From positions 461,148-525,147 of the forward strand of contig VXAZ01006320.1 in NCBI GenBank assembly GCA_013399875.1: 64,000 nt of DNA, in the 5' to 3' direction. Both the position numbers and the translations under genes were made by a program. The stretch comes from Gymnorhina tibicen. Its lineage: Eukaryota; Chordata; Aves; Passeriformes; Artamidae. Numbering within the stretch: the first letter of the stretch is position 1; each line of letters starts with the position of its first letter. The notes beneath the pieces were generated by a model that ran no database searches, was not told the DNA's origin, and saw only the letters and a program-made list of their open reading frames with translations. Shown here one piece after another: positions 37,623 to 50,100 of this stretch.

Positions 37623-38374
37623 AACAGCAGGGGACAAATTTAATAGAAGAATTTTTTTTTTTTTTAAAAGGGAACTGCAAGTTGTTGAACTCTGTATTTT
37701 ATTATTTCAAAGCCTTTTTCTCTAAAAATCCAGGCACCTGTGAATATCCAAATTTCAACAAAAATTAATATATTGAGTGTTCTAAATGTAAAAGACAATT
37801 TGTTTTATCTAAGTTAAGAAACGCTATTCAATATTAGACACTCAATACCTACCTTTTAGAAAATGAAATTTATCGTGAGCTTAGACGTAATAAACTATTA
37901 TATTTTCTTGTCCAGAAGTGCGACACCTATTACTACAGTTTCATAGTATTCTTTCTAAAAGTACCTTCAATGAGACCCTAATGGATTTGATTAATGAGTA
38001 AACCTTATCTCCTAGAAAAAGTCAGCAACACTCTGAAGGGTCAGAAAGTTTCAAGGGGAAAAGCCTCATCTTTCTTGAATCCTGATGTCAGAAAGCACAT
38101 TTTCCTAACAAGATTCAACTCCTGCATTAGCTATCCTAGCCCACCAAAGATGAACTGAGCTTAAGAGAAACCAAGCATTTTCTCAGGATAAAAGACAGAC
38201 AGTTGTGAGAAATCCTTTACTTACTATGAAAAGCTATTCATTTCAAACAGTCTTTTTGTCTTCACCAATATAAAGAAATGTACTAATGCAACTTCATCAG
38301 AGAGCTGTTATCGCCACCTTTTCCTACTCATTCCATAGTTCCTTTTCAAAGCTGTTTTTTTTCTATTTTATTTA

Positions 38375-38520
38375 AAAACAAAACAAGCAACCCCCCAAAA
38401 CAAACAAAACAACAACTAAAAACCCCCAACAAACCCCCAAACCAACCAACCAAAACAACAACAAAAAACCCAAACAAAAAACAACAACAACAAAAAATCC
38501 CCAAAACCAACCAAACAAGA
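38375..38520. repeat. A/C-rich low-complexity block
   Basis: About 145 bases made almost only of A and C, with aac, aaaac, ccaacc and ccccaaa units. It is the longest of several such tracts. The minus-strand frame rich in F, G, V and L across it is an artefact of this composition. Confidence 0.85.
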
Positions 38521-40622
38521 GGACTTCAACCAGCCAGGAGATGAAGACTCTTTTAAGATTTTTCACTCACTAGCATCTCAAGCAGACACAACACCAAAAC
38601 CTTATCTGGCATATGACCAGGCACTCTGGTGAGGACCAGCCAAGGTCAAATGCTGCTTTAAGTGAAGTGATGATTTTACCACAGCCTACCACAGGCCCAG
38701 CTTAAGACTGATAAATCTGTTCTGTCGCAACTACTGCTTCAACACCAATGTCCCTCCCAATCATCATTAACAACATTGTTACTATAAACAGGCCATCAGC
38801 ACTTATTTTGTCTCACTAATAGTTGTTTTAAGGAGAGTTGCACAACCCAGTCCTCGAAATCCAAGCAATTAGTCACTAGTCACTACTGCTAGCAGTGGTG
38901 GAAGCTGTGTCATAAAAAAAGAAATCTCAGAGACCATTTGAGGTCTAACAGAAATGTAATCACTACTATAGATGAAAGGAAAGCTGAGTCACCTCTTTGC
39001 CTGGCTTCATTATAAGCACTCCCGACAAACTGCATTGGGGAAAATTTTGCTCACTAGAAACAGATTAATTAAATTTTTAATTTAACTTCTTTTAATAAAA
39101 ATGCAATTTAGCCGCTAACACTTTAATAATTTTTTAGGGATAAATTAGTGTTGAGCTAGCATTTCAAAATATGCATAGAATAGCACAAATTGTTTAGCAA
39201 AATTGGCCCCAAAATTTACTACTTAGATTAAATCTTAATTTCAGTACACAAATGAAAGCACTAAAAAAACTCTTAGAATCAGTGATTTAAACTTAAAAGA
39301 AAAAAAATAGAAAAAACAGCTCCTAAAATGAGAAAGCACTGAGTATTTTTCTGAATCACACAGAGGAAAGTCTTAGCGACAAGGTATGCATGAAATATTG
39401 GCTGAATTTTTGGTCTCTTTCAGGACTTTGTTGTATTGTACAGCATTGTGATGTAACTAAATTTTCACTTGAACCTATTTCTAACTTTTTTTCTCTCTCG
39501 ATTTTGCTGAAGCATATTCTCGATATAGAAAAAACACCACCAAAATACGTGAACCATCTCCTAGCCCACAGGGTATTTTCTTGAAGCTTCTCAGCAGCAT
39601 CTAGATGGAGCATTTCAATATTATTACCATCACATGGTCCTGACTAGTTTTCTGTTAGTTACAAGAGAAGTGAAAACTTACCAACATAATCCCCCTGCTA
39701 AATCACATTTCACGTTCAGTGCTCCCCGCTGTTCATTCCAAATGCTAACACATTTTGACCACATGTAATTACCTTCAGAAGTTACTAATCTGCTACTGGT
39801 GTTTGTTATATGCAGCTTAGTGGTACTTTAACACCTGGCTCACTGAAACATTACATTAACTAGAAGAAATGTTAACATATACCATCATTAAAATGTGCAT
39901 CATCCTTGCAGAACAGCAGGACAGATTATCAATGGGAACTCAATTAATCATTAACCTGTAGAAATCAGAATATGTAATTTATGCTACACCTAAACAAGCA
40001 CAAAAAAGCTGCAGCAGTGGTTAAAGACCAGAAATTTTGCTTTTAGTTTCAGCTGTCACCAATTAGTCACAAGCAATTGCAGAAATAACCTATGGCTCAC
40101 TTGCTATGTAATATTTAAAATTTAATATTCTGTGAAATACCCAGCAGCTTAACATGGATTCCCTGCTAAGCTTAAACAGTTTTATGAATATCATGAAAAC
40201 AACAGTCACACTTTGGAAATGCTAAAAAGGTTGGGATCCCAGCCACATTTCATATTGTACAGATAAGAAAGTTTACTTAATTAAAGATTTATTATTCTTT
40301 TAATGTATTACTGAGTTGCAAATATATATATATAAAATAATTAATCTAAATCTAGCTCTGAAAGCAATTTAAACCACCTAGTTGTTTGCAGCAAGATACA
40401 GTTTTACCTCACGTCAACCACCGAAGACGTTAAAGTCACTCAAGTCACGGTATGACAGGATATCCAGAAATACCATCTGAAAACTTCAACTCTGAAGCTG
40501 CCAAGGCAGCTTTGAATAATAATTCAACCATCTCAGACACAAAAAATGAATAAAGCATTCTGAATTTAAGCAAAAGTACTTTCCTTTTCCTGCACCACTG
40601 TTGATGATCCACTTTTTAGTGT

Positions 40623-40685
40623 GTTCCATCCATACACTCCATCCATTTTGTAGTGTGTTCTGCACATACATAGTATGGATGGAAC
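40623..40685. repeat. 13-bp perfect inverted repeat, hairpin-like
   Basis: The left arm gttccatccatac (40,623-40,635) is the exact reverse complement of gtatggatggaac (40,673-40,685). The 37-base spacer contains tgtg and caca words that could extend pairing inside the loop. The whole could fold as a roughly 63-base hairpin if transcribed. Function is unknown. Confidence 0.6.
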
Positions 40686-43579
40686 CCAGGAAAATCTGAA
40701 TTTAGTAAAACACAAAAAAATTCACATATTTTATTTAATTAACTTCTTGTATTATTCTTCAGCTAAAGAACAGAAACATTTCACAAGCCATGAATTCTTG
40801 CTAACTTCAGCTACTCTGAAAAAAACCTTTTACACTTTCATTACAAATCTTTCACACTTTCCATTTAGGGGACAAATCTGACCCTAAAGCCCTCGAACAA
40901 TTCACCCCCACCAGTACTTTCAGTGGCCACTTGTACGCAACCCAGTGACTCTATTTAGCCAACTCATTTTACAGTCAATTCACTATTTACGGTGCAGACA
41001 CAGTGAACAAGTTATAGCAGCTTAAACTGACATCTGTAAGTGGCTGATATTCTGATATACACATTGCCAACCACCCTGACGCAGAAGAGAGAAAACACTG
41101 ACTTTCTCCCACTTAGATTTGGAAATCCAGATGATGCATTGCCACAGAAGGACAACAGGGATGAACAGCTGAAAGAATTTTCAGAGGCTTAACAAAGCAG
41201 ATGATAATCAGATTTAGAGAAAACTAAATTATACTTTTGCACTACACATTCAATCACCTTCAAATACTGCCACAAATACTGTTTGCTGCTGTTTGTTAGG
41301 AATGACTGAAAGTGACATAAACCAGGCACACACAGATTGGTGCTGAAGTTATTCTGCCTTAAGAGACCTGACCAGACAGGCAAGAAATAGAAAGAAGAAC
41401 TTTCTTTTCTGTGTTCACAGAAATCTATTGTGTGGATTCTAAACACAAAGAAACTGCCAGTGGCCCAGAAAGTTCCTCAACAGCTGGAGGCTGAGAAAAT
41501 TCTGTTATATGTATATATTAACCCTGCCTTAAGTCTGTATTAGGCATCCACTTTTGACCACTGTCAAAAAGGAGAAGGATTACAGGCTATCCACACCCAC
41601 ACTACACAGCTGCTTTCCAGTTTCTCCAGTTACCAGAATGCAAATACAAATTCATTTTAGTCACAGGGGAGCCACTGCTGCTTGCTTGTTAAATTTTTCT
41701 GAATTTATCAAGATTTTTAAAAAGATTAGCTATCTGACAGACCACCAAACCATTGAAATAGCCACTCATCTCTGGAGCAGAGCCTGGGCTTTTCTACAAC
41801 TTGCCCTCAAAAAAACCTCAACAAACCTTTAGATGCCATGGAAATAAGTTACTTCTCTGGGAATTATGTGTGGAAATTGTATCTGTTGAAAGCAACCAAT
41901 ATGATTTCAAGGTACCTCTAAATATTTCTTAAATTAATTCCACACTACTGCATCTGTATACAACTACTACATTTTCCCCTCTTATGATACACTCTCTTGC
42001 CTACCGCTCAAATGCTTCAGTGACTTTAAACAAGTGACAGGAAACGCTGACATGTTTTTAATGTTGCTTTTACCCTTCAGGGGAACTGATATCACACAAT
42101 ATGTTTTTGCAGAGTTCCAGTGCCCTTAATTGTCCGGTCACCCTCTTATGTACTGGAATGATGAAGACCATCACTACTATTTTTAGCATCAAGAATAACA
42201 ACCCACACTCTTCTCATCAAACCTCACATGCACTCCTTCCACACCCAATGAATGAAAAAAAAAAAATTGAGGAACTGAAAAAAATTCATACCCATCTAGT
42301 TCACAAAATGAAAAGGAAATAGTCCTTGTGGGTCATGCAAATGTACAAAGTCTTGCAGATGCATTAAGTCAACAAGACCAATGAATTTTATACCTCTCAA
42401 TGATTCAGCCAAACTAACAGGCTACAAATGATTTTTAAAGTAAATCTAAGGTTTTTTAAAGTAGGGTAGAGTAAGCTTTAATGCCCCTGGCTCAAATTTC
42501 TCCCCAAGTACCTATCCCCCTCAAGTCTGCCATAAGACAGTAAGACTGAAAACACTCATCAGCACTTCCACACCTGTAAGACTTTGTATTAAATGACCAA
42601 TTGTAGAGAACTCTGTCACAGTTCACATGGACTACAACCACTGCCAACAATTCTGTAAAGCCAATACCAAATGGAAAGAGATCAAAAGGCAATATTCTGA
42701 AAAGGCAGAAACCCCTCAAATTGTGTGCCAACAGTACACCTGCATGAGAAGAGACACTTCGTAAGCAAAGCCACAAATCAGTTTCCCTGACTGTCATCAA
42801 CATCATAGTGGGACTATACCACATAAGCTCTCAAATGCAGAACCACTTTTTCAATATTTAAGCAAATACCTGCTTTTTGTTGTCTGGCTTGCAAGTATTA
42901 TAAACTGCTGTAATCAACTGAAGAAGACATGCTATTGGATGAGAAAAAAAATCTAATGAGAAAATATGAAAAAGAAAAAAACCTTTAAAAGAATGGAAAA
43001 GATGAGTTTAAACTGAATGGTTTTTTTAAGACTGAAGTGGCTTTTTCCTTTAGAACTAAGACACACACCTATTCACTGCAGTGACATGCCACGCCAGTAC
43101 ACTTCCTCCACATGAACTGTACATATGAAAAGACTGGATCAAAGAATGTATGGTGACAGTTCTTACAGATCTCAAAGTCACCTTGGCACATGACGGTATT
43201 TTCCAAGAGAAAGAAAATACATCATTGTGTTAACCTTCTCTTTTGTGATTCAAAAGCACTTCAGGGTATTTTGAGATTAGAAAACAGAGAGTCATCTTTC
43301 AGTTCAGCATCTATATTTTAGCAGTCTTCACTATGGATAAGTAGGTTTCAAATAGGCAATCCACCTTGCCTCTGTAGAAAACAGTTCACCCAACTGGCAG
43401 AATCCTGAACTTGATCCTGAATTTCCTTTAACATGTCCAAGCAGCTAGGCTATCAACAGCATTCCTTTACAATAGCTCAAGTAGTACTGGCTGTTTAATT
43501 CCATGTTCTTTCTTGCAAAGTCCTCAACAATTTTACCTTGTTTATAACTGCTTTTTTATAGTAGACCCTGATAACATAC

Positions 43580-44176
43580 TGTACTGGTTTTGGTTGGGAC
43601 TGAACTAAATTTCTAGATAGTAACTGGTAGAGGACTGTGTTTTGGATTTGTGCTGGAAGCAGTGCTGATAACACAGGGATGTTTCTGTTACTGCTGAGCA
43701 GGGCTCACACAGCATCAAGGCCTCTTCTGTTTCTCACCCCACCCCACCAGCGAGCAGGCCAGGGTGCACAAGAAGCAGGGAAGGGACACAGCCAGGACAG
43801 CTGACCCCAAGTGTCCAAAGGGATACTCCACACTACATGGCATCATGCTCGGCATGAAAACTGAGGGAGTGAGGGTGTGTGTGGAGATTAGCCGGGGCTA
43901 ACATTGCTCAGAGACTGGCTGGGCATCAACTGTTTGGCAGCAAGCAATTATTTTCCTTTTGCATCATTTGTTCTTTCACAAGTTTTATTTTCTTCTCCTC
44001 TTTGTTGTTGGTTTGGTTTTTTTTTTCCCCCCAAATTATTACACCACCTTTACCTCAATCCACATATTTTCTGACTTCTACCCTTGCACTTCTACCCCTC
44101 CATCTCACTGCAGGGGCAGGAGTGGATGAGCAGCAGGGTGGTGCTTAGCTGCCAGCTGGGGTTAAACTCCATACCA
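43580..44176 (+). mobile_element. Solo LTR of an avian ERVL-type element
   Basis: Starts tgtactggttttggttggga and keeps the family order: gtgttttggatttgtgctgg, ctgctgagcagggctcacac, tctgtttctcaccccacccc, aagggacacagccaggacag, ctgaccccaagtgtcc, then after a T-rich middle ctttacctcaatccacatat and gtggtgcttagctgccagct ending near ggggttaaactcc. No internal retroviral genes flank it, so it is a solo LTR left by recombination. CATAC occurs immediately before the start (43,575-43,579) and again at 44,170-44,174. It may be the 5-bp target duplication, but that would place the LTR end before its usual CCATGACA-like terminus, so the duplication is uncertain. Confidence 0.85.
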
Positions 44177-45053
44177 TAATTGTAGCTCTTTGTTACAATG
44201 CCTTGAAATTTTGAAATTTCAAGTGATAAACTCACAATCAGGTTTGCTTGGGTTTTTTTCCCCTTGTAGAAAGGTCCAAGCATGTACTGTTTTGTAGGAA
44301 AGTATTTTAGGTTCTTTTCCCGGCCACAGTGTTAAAGTTCCAGAGAGAAACCAACCCAAAATTTCTGCTCCCCTTGAGGGACTATGTTAATTTATACTTA
44401 AAACAAGAAGATTATGTCATAAGACTTTTACAAGCTTTATTAAGCTGTCATTACAAGGAAGGACTACTTTATTAACTTTAAATTTTAAGTAATTTCATTC
44501 TTTACTAAGAGGTTATTGGATTTTTTTTTTCATACACGATATGCAAATATTTTGGTTTTGAAATTACCCTCCTAAGGAGCTGTAGCATTTTCAGGTTAAC
44601 AAAATGAAGCTAGCAGAGCATGGAGATGACATGAGTTTCTGTTGTGAAAAATTCTTTGTCCTTCTAGTTCTTAAGCTGCTACGTTTCAGGAGAAGCATAA
44701 ATTGTCTTGTTAGGCAGAATACCTCTCTACTTCTAAAAGACTATACAAGATACTTCATATAAAGGCTCCAGGAACTTAGTAGAGTTGTAAGTCAGCATTA
44801 CAAAGACTAGCTGCTCCTACAACTCATGTTCCAGAAAAATAATGGAAATATACCCTGTACATCAGGGCACAGAAATGCTGGAAGCTCCACAAGCAACTCA
44901 CCAGCGGACATCAAAAATGAATCAACTAAATAAAAATACCCCAAAGCCTACTGTCCTGGGTCCAGTGGAGAAGCAACAGCCACATCAGTAAACTGAAACC
45001 CACTCAAAATTGTCAGGTACTCACAAGAAAGTACACTGAGGTTGAAAGCTCAC

Positions 45054-45146
45054 CTCTTGTAACAAGCCCAAATTTTCCAAGAGTGCAGGGATTCATACTG
45101 CAGGGAACCATCATCTGCAAGCACCATGTACCGGGCCCGTACTAGA
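45054..45146 (-). CDS. Candidate internal coding exon, unknown protein
   Basis: On the minus strand gatattttccag precedes 45,146 and ACAAGAG|gtgagc follows 45,054, a strong donor. The 93 bases are open in one frame only, phase 2 in and phase 2 out, including LVRARYMVLADDGSLQYESL and then HSWKIWACYK. It is richer in GC than its surroundings and has CpG, both unusual for intron here. Joined to the candidate exon at 55,349-55,421 the phases agree. The family is not recognised. The alternatives are a fragment of an unrecognised old repeat or a pseudo-exon. Confidence 0.35.
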
Positions 45147-46984
45147 CTGGAAAATATCTTTTTAAAAATTACAGTCACAAAGCAGACTGTTCATTTCATT
45201 ACTGTACAGGCCTGAATGTTTTAAATTATTCAGTGCTATCTGAATAGAAACCCAGTTCTGTACCACTAAGTAGGATTATAAACCCCAGAGATACAGGCAT
45301 CAAGATTTTGGATGCTCTAAGTTTAATTACTTAACTAAGGGGTTTTTTCACTATATTAGTTCTAAATCCCACAAAATGAAAGCATCAGCCTAACTTCTGC
45401 ACTATTTGTCATCATTATGCAACATCCACATCAGAAACTGAGCATACCTTACCCATAAATGCAGTTAGTGGAACATTCCTGCTTTTAGGAAAGAGAACTC
45501 TTAACAACGTTTCCTTGTGAATTTTATGATTCTGCTTATAAATGTAAAAATACATAGCTTAACATAGGCTTATGTTCCTTTATTCTCAACACGTATGAAG
45601 TAAAAGCAAGAGTTTAGATACTTGAACTGCACACTTTTTAACCTTTTTATCATCTCTGCACGAATGCTTCAGGATAAAAAAAAAACCCAAACCAAAACAC
45701 CACAACAAAACATAGCCAGTGCCAACAAGAGTTCTGAAGAGTGATTTAAATAGAAGGCAAGTGCTAGCTCACAATTAGACACCAAGAGGCAAGAAAAGTG
45801 AGAATTAACCAGGCTGACAACAGGCAGGCAATAATGTAAGGGAAAGATTCACATGGACAGATATGAACAGAGTAGCAACTTGAAATAAAACAAGGATTAA
45901 CAGGTGACCTCAAGATAGCTTGTAAGTGGCACTGGACAGTGAGACTGAAAAACAAGACAAGCCTCAATGTCTGTGTCACTGGTTTTCAAAGAGCCAAAGT
46001 ATGAAAAAGTAGCCTAATTCCTGGCCTACCGATTCAGTTCAATAATTATTTCTATAAATACTAATGAAAACTTTGAATAGAATTGTATTTACCTAGTGCC
46101 ATACAATACAGAATCTTTTCCCTTTTCCTGTACTTATTAGGAATTGAGCATTATTACATATCCTATGCAGTCAAATTTTTCATCAAAATTTTGTGTACCC
46201 AGATTTTTAGTGTACAAAACATTAAAATGGCAGAACTAGATATTTTTCCTCCTTTCCCTTCGACAACACTGAAGTTGCACCACAATTCATAAATACCTTT
46301 CTATAAATTACTTTAGTCGAAGTTCCTCACTCCCTCTGAATTCATAAGGCTTTTACTTTGAGACATGAAGGAACAACTAGGAGGGGAGAGGGAAATTCTA
46401 CATTTAACATGAACATTTAAATTGCATTTTTTGATAAAGAAATTTTCTGCATAAGCTCAAAACTCCTGCCAACATTGAAAGAAATCTAAAAATATTTCAA
46501 ATCAGGCATAAAATTTTAGCTTCCTCCTGCAAGATTTTACAGCAAAGGAACTACTGAAAAACCAAGTTTAAGTATTGTCTGTGCAGTAATCCTTAACTGA
46601 TGGATCAAAACAGCTGAAAAGAAATCAGTCACAAACAAGAAGTTCAGTGCTCGTTGATATTTTCAGAGTACCAAGGTTGTTAATGGAAAAAGCCTACTAA
46701 TGATTAGCAGCTAATTCGCTACCTCAAAATGTAATTAAAAATGAAAATAATAATCCAAATAATAGTAAAGGGTATAGGGTTCCAAGCAGCAATACTGGTT
46801 TTCTTTTCCTGCTGGTGCGATGGAGAGGCAGCAGAAGATTTCACTTTGATATCAGGGAACCACAATGACCCAGTGCTTCCTGCCTCCCACCAGCAGCTCC
46901 AGCAAACACTACTGGGGAGAACACCAGGAGGGTCTTGCTTGTGTTTCCAGTTCTGAAGGGATGAGTCCTACAAAATTCCCTTCA

Positions 46985-47090
46985 TTGTAGCCCACTGGTG
47001 AGCCTTTGCCACCTCATGGTGGTGTTCAGTCTAAGGCTGGACTCAATGATCTTGGAGGTCTCTTCCAACCTTAATGATTCTATGATTGCG
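46985..47090 (+). mobile_element. CR1 LINE 3' terminus
   Basis: Sense CR1 end: aaggctggactcaatgatct, tggaggtctcttccaacctt and aatgattctatgattg, which includes the octamer attctatg. About 100 bases are recognisable. A long T-run follows shortly after the terminus. Confidence 0.85.
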
Positions 47091-47103
47091 TTTTTTGGTG
47101 GTG

Positions 47104-47121
47104 TTTTTTTTTTTTTTTTTT
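47104..47121. repeat. Poly-T run (18 T)
   Basis: Eighteen T bases starting about fifteen bases past the CR1 end. CR1 elements do not end in homopolymer tails, so this is either an independent expansion or the tail of something inserted on the other strand that is no longer recognisable. Confidence 0.8.
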
Positions 47122-50100
47122 GGAAAGGAAGAAAAGTGACCCTGAAAAGCCAGAAACCAGACAGCCTATTCCACAACTATTCTAAAAAATGAAAGGATAC
47201 TTCACTGTATGATACTCACTAGCAGATCATTTGGGTAAAATAGACCAGATATAATTATCAAGACTTCCACATCTGCCAAAATTAATTTTTAAAACCCCTA
47301 TGCTCATTCGAAAAAACTGACTTCTGCACAGGTTGCTTCCCCTCTGTATAGCACTAACATTAGATAATTATTGGAATCAAGAGTGTGCTACTGGCAAGTG
47401 CTAGCTGTCTTTACCATGTTGATGCCATTTTAAAGAAAGTGTATTTTCTGTTAGTCTGACAACAAGGAAGAAACTGAGATCAAACAATGGAATCAGTTAA
47501 CATGAAAAGCCCTGGCCACAAAACTACCAAGACATTAAGTGTCTCCAAAAGCAGCCAATGGAGAGAAGGGAAAAGGCCATGCACAAAATACACTCTCTGC
47601 TAGAAAACAATCCAAAGAATAGTGAAAGGATACACTGACAAAAAACTAAAGGGAAGAACTGTAGAAATCTCTCCAAGTATGCAAAATTGAGAACATGAGC
47701 ACAACTCAACAACCACAATATAAAAAAGAATTCAATTACTAATTAAATAAAAATGTATGCATTAACAACAGTGGTAGAAATAAACACTTAAGTGAGAACT
47801 GAGTCCATCAGTAACTTTTCTTAAGCTTAATTTCCAATGAGTTGCCACAGAGTTTGCCACTCATTTCAAGAGTGGCAAAGGCGAGCAGGAAAGCCAACTT
47901 TACAACTGTCTCACCAGGTTGTTAGGAGTCGAGCAAGAACATCATTCTTCATGGTGTCTGACTGTAGGGCTTAAATTTTCTGATCATACCTTACACACTG
48001 TTCATTCGTTTGAAGGACATAAATATTTTGTCTTTAAAGTGACTTGCTCAGCTCTACATAAGGCACAATTTTTTTTTCTTTTTCAAAACCAGAGGAAGTC
48101 TCCTTTTATCTTCAATTCTTGACTTGGATGTCTCAGAATACTACACAGTCTAGGATGCCAGAAAGTCTGAGACAGTTATAGAACCGAACCAGTTCACAGG
48201 CATAAAGCAGGACACAACATTTGTTTTCCACTCTAGGACAGAATCTTCATGTAAAAATTTTAGGTTATTTTCAGGCTGGCACCACAAAAAAATTAATTAT
48301 TGCAGTACCCAAATCTTTATATCCTGATATTCACGGTATCTCCATGAAAGATGATTTTAGTCTCATCTCTTTCAGAATACTTCATTCAAGTATACCTCAT
48401 GTCTCCTGCCTGAAAAAGTTGGGAGTGGGATGGGGAAATAACCTGACAAAAGGAAAAAAAACTGAACTACATTACTGACTACTCAAAAAAGGCATTTAAT
48501 AGAAAAATGTATATTTATGAAAATGGGTCACTAGATCATGTAAACATTTGTAAATTAAGGGCATAATTTTAATGATACCAGACAATACAGTGAAATATAC
48601 TTTGCCTAAATTTTTCTAGGACGAATCTTCAACTGTTATAGAGACAAAATTCTCCTGAGACAAGGAAAGAGGATAATCATTTACAGATTGAAGAAACACT
48701 GAAAAACAGACTTCAGTGAGTAGTCCTGTACATCACAGAATGGGGAGAAGGACTAGCTGCAGTCATGACTTTTTTGCTTAATATATACTGATCCTATATA
48801 GCTCTTTATTAATAACACTAAATGCCAGATGCACAATTCCCAATCTCCCACATTCTCTAAATGACAATTGTTTCAAAGCAATACTTTATACACATTTAGG
48901 TATTCAAAGTCAGTATAAAGAATTAGGTTTTAAATTTAAGGTCACTCAGTTTTTGGAGCAGAGACACAATCTTCACCATTACACCCAGAATTAAGCATGC
49001 CAAAGAAAAGCATACCCTTCACTGGAGGAAAAGACAGTTACTTCAATCTACTTCCTGCCCCACAGGCAAAAAAAATGTAAGCTACACATCCAAAAATATA
49101 AACACAGGCACCTGTTTGTATACACATAAACGTGTGTTCACACACACACAAAGATCCTCTCTGTGCCGTGAAAAGAAAGCATAAATAACTATGCTAAAAT
49201 CAGTAATTAATTGCACCATGACGTCTCCTCTCTCATGTCTATTCCCCACTGAAACCTGTAATCACATCCTTGTCAAAAGATGCATTCAATACCCTGGACT
49301 GCTGAAAGTACATCCACTGATATGTTCTCATTTTTCATCTCCTAATCTAGAGCCAACCTTCCTTCAAAGCTATTTAAAATTAACACAACTCCTAAAGTAC
49401 ATGCAGCACAATTGCCAAGTCCTTTCTCTAATAATTACTTCTTAACTTGGTGCTTACAGCTAAAAAAATGTTTTTTCTTAGACCCTAAAACAATGAAAGC
49501 ATCTCTCCAAAGGTCTACCTAGAAAACAAATGTTAACTTTAGTCTTCTAGTTTTTCAGTTTTCAGTCTGTCTCTTACACAAAGCTACAAGCAAGCTAACA
49601 ATGATTCAGATCTTTGTGAAATGTAGGGACCATGTTTTAAACACAGATCACTTGCAATGTTAACACTAACTCAACTGAGTAGTCAGGACTATAAAACTGT
49701 ACTTATAAACCTATAGAAGAGTATGACAATGACTATGTCCTTATGAAAACCAAAGTAATTCATGCCTTAACATCTGCATCTTCAGGAAGTAAGCAAAAAG
49801 CAGGACACAACATTGTATTCAACAGAACACTTTACACGCTCCTGTCCCAACAAGGTATGCTGAGAATCAGAAGTACCTTTAAAAGCAACACACAATCCAG
49901 TCTCACAACACAGCACATGCTGGCAAGTACAAGGAAACAAGAAGCAGCACACCTTCAGTATAGGTCAGTCAGTAATCCACAGACACCAACACCTGCACCT
50001 AAGGGCCCACATGTCTAATTCCTTAAATTAGGGTGGGTGACAGAAAACCCTTCCAGTTTTCGCAAATGAAATACAATCAGGGTTAGTATCTCTTTACAAG

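Noticed and set aside
42492..42824. 110-codon minus-strand frame
   Set aside because: No recognisable motif or splice context. The length is within what chance allows across the window.
44900..44930. Minus-strand micro-exon ending TCCGCTG|gtgagt
   Set aside because: Only 24 bases, and the frame required after the 45.1 kb candidate hits a stop immediately.
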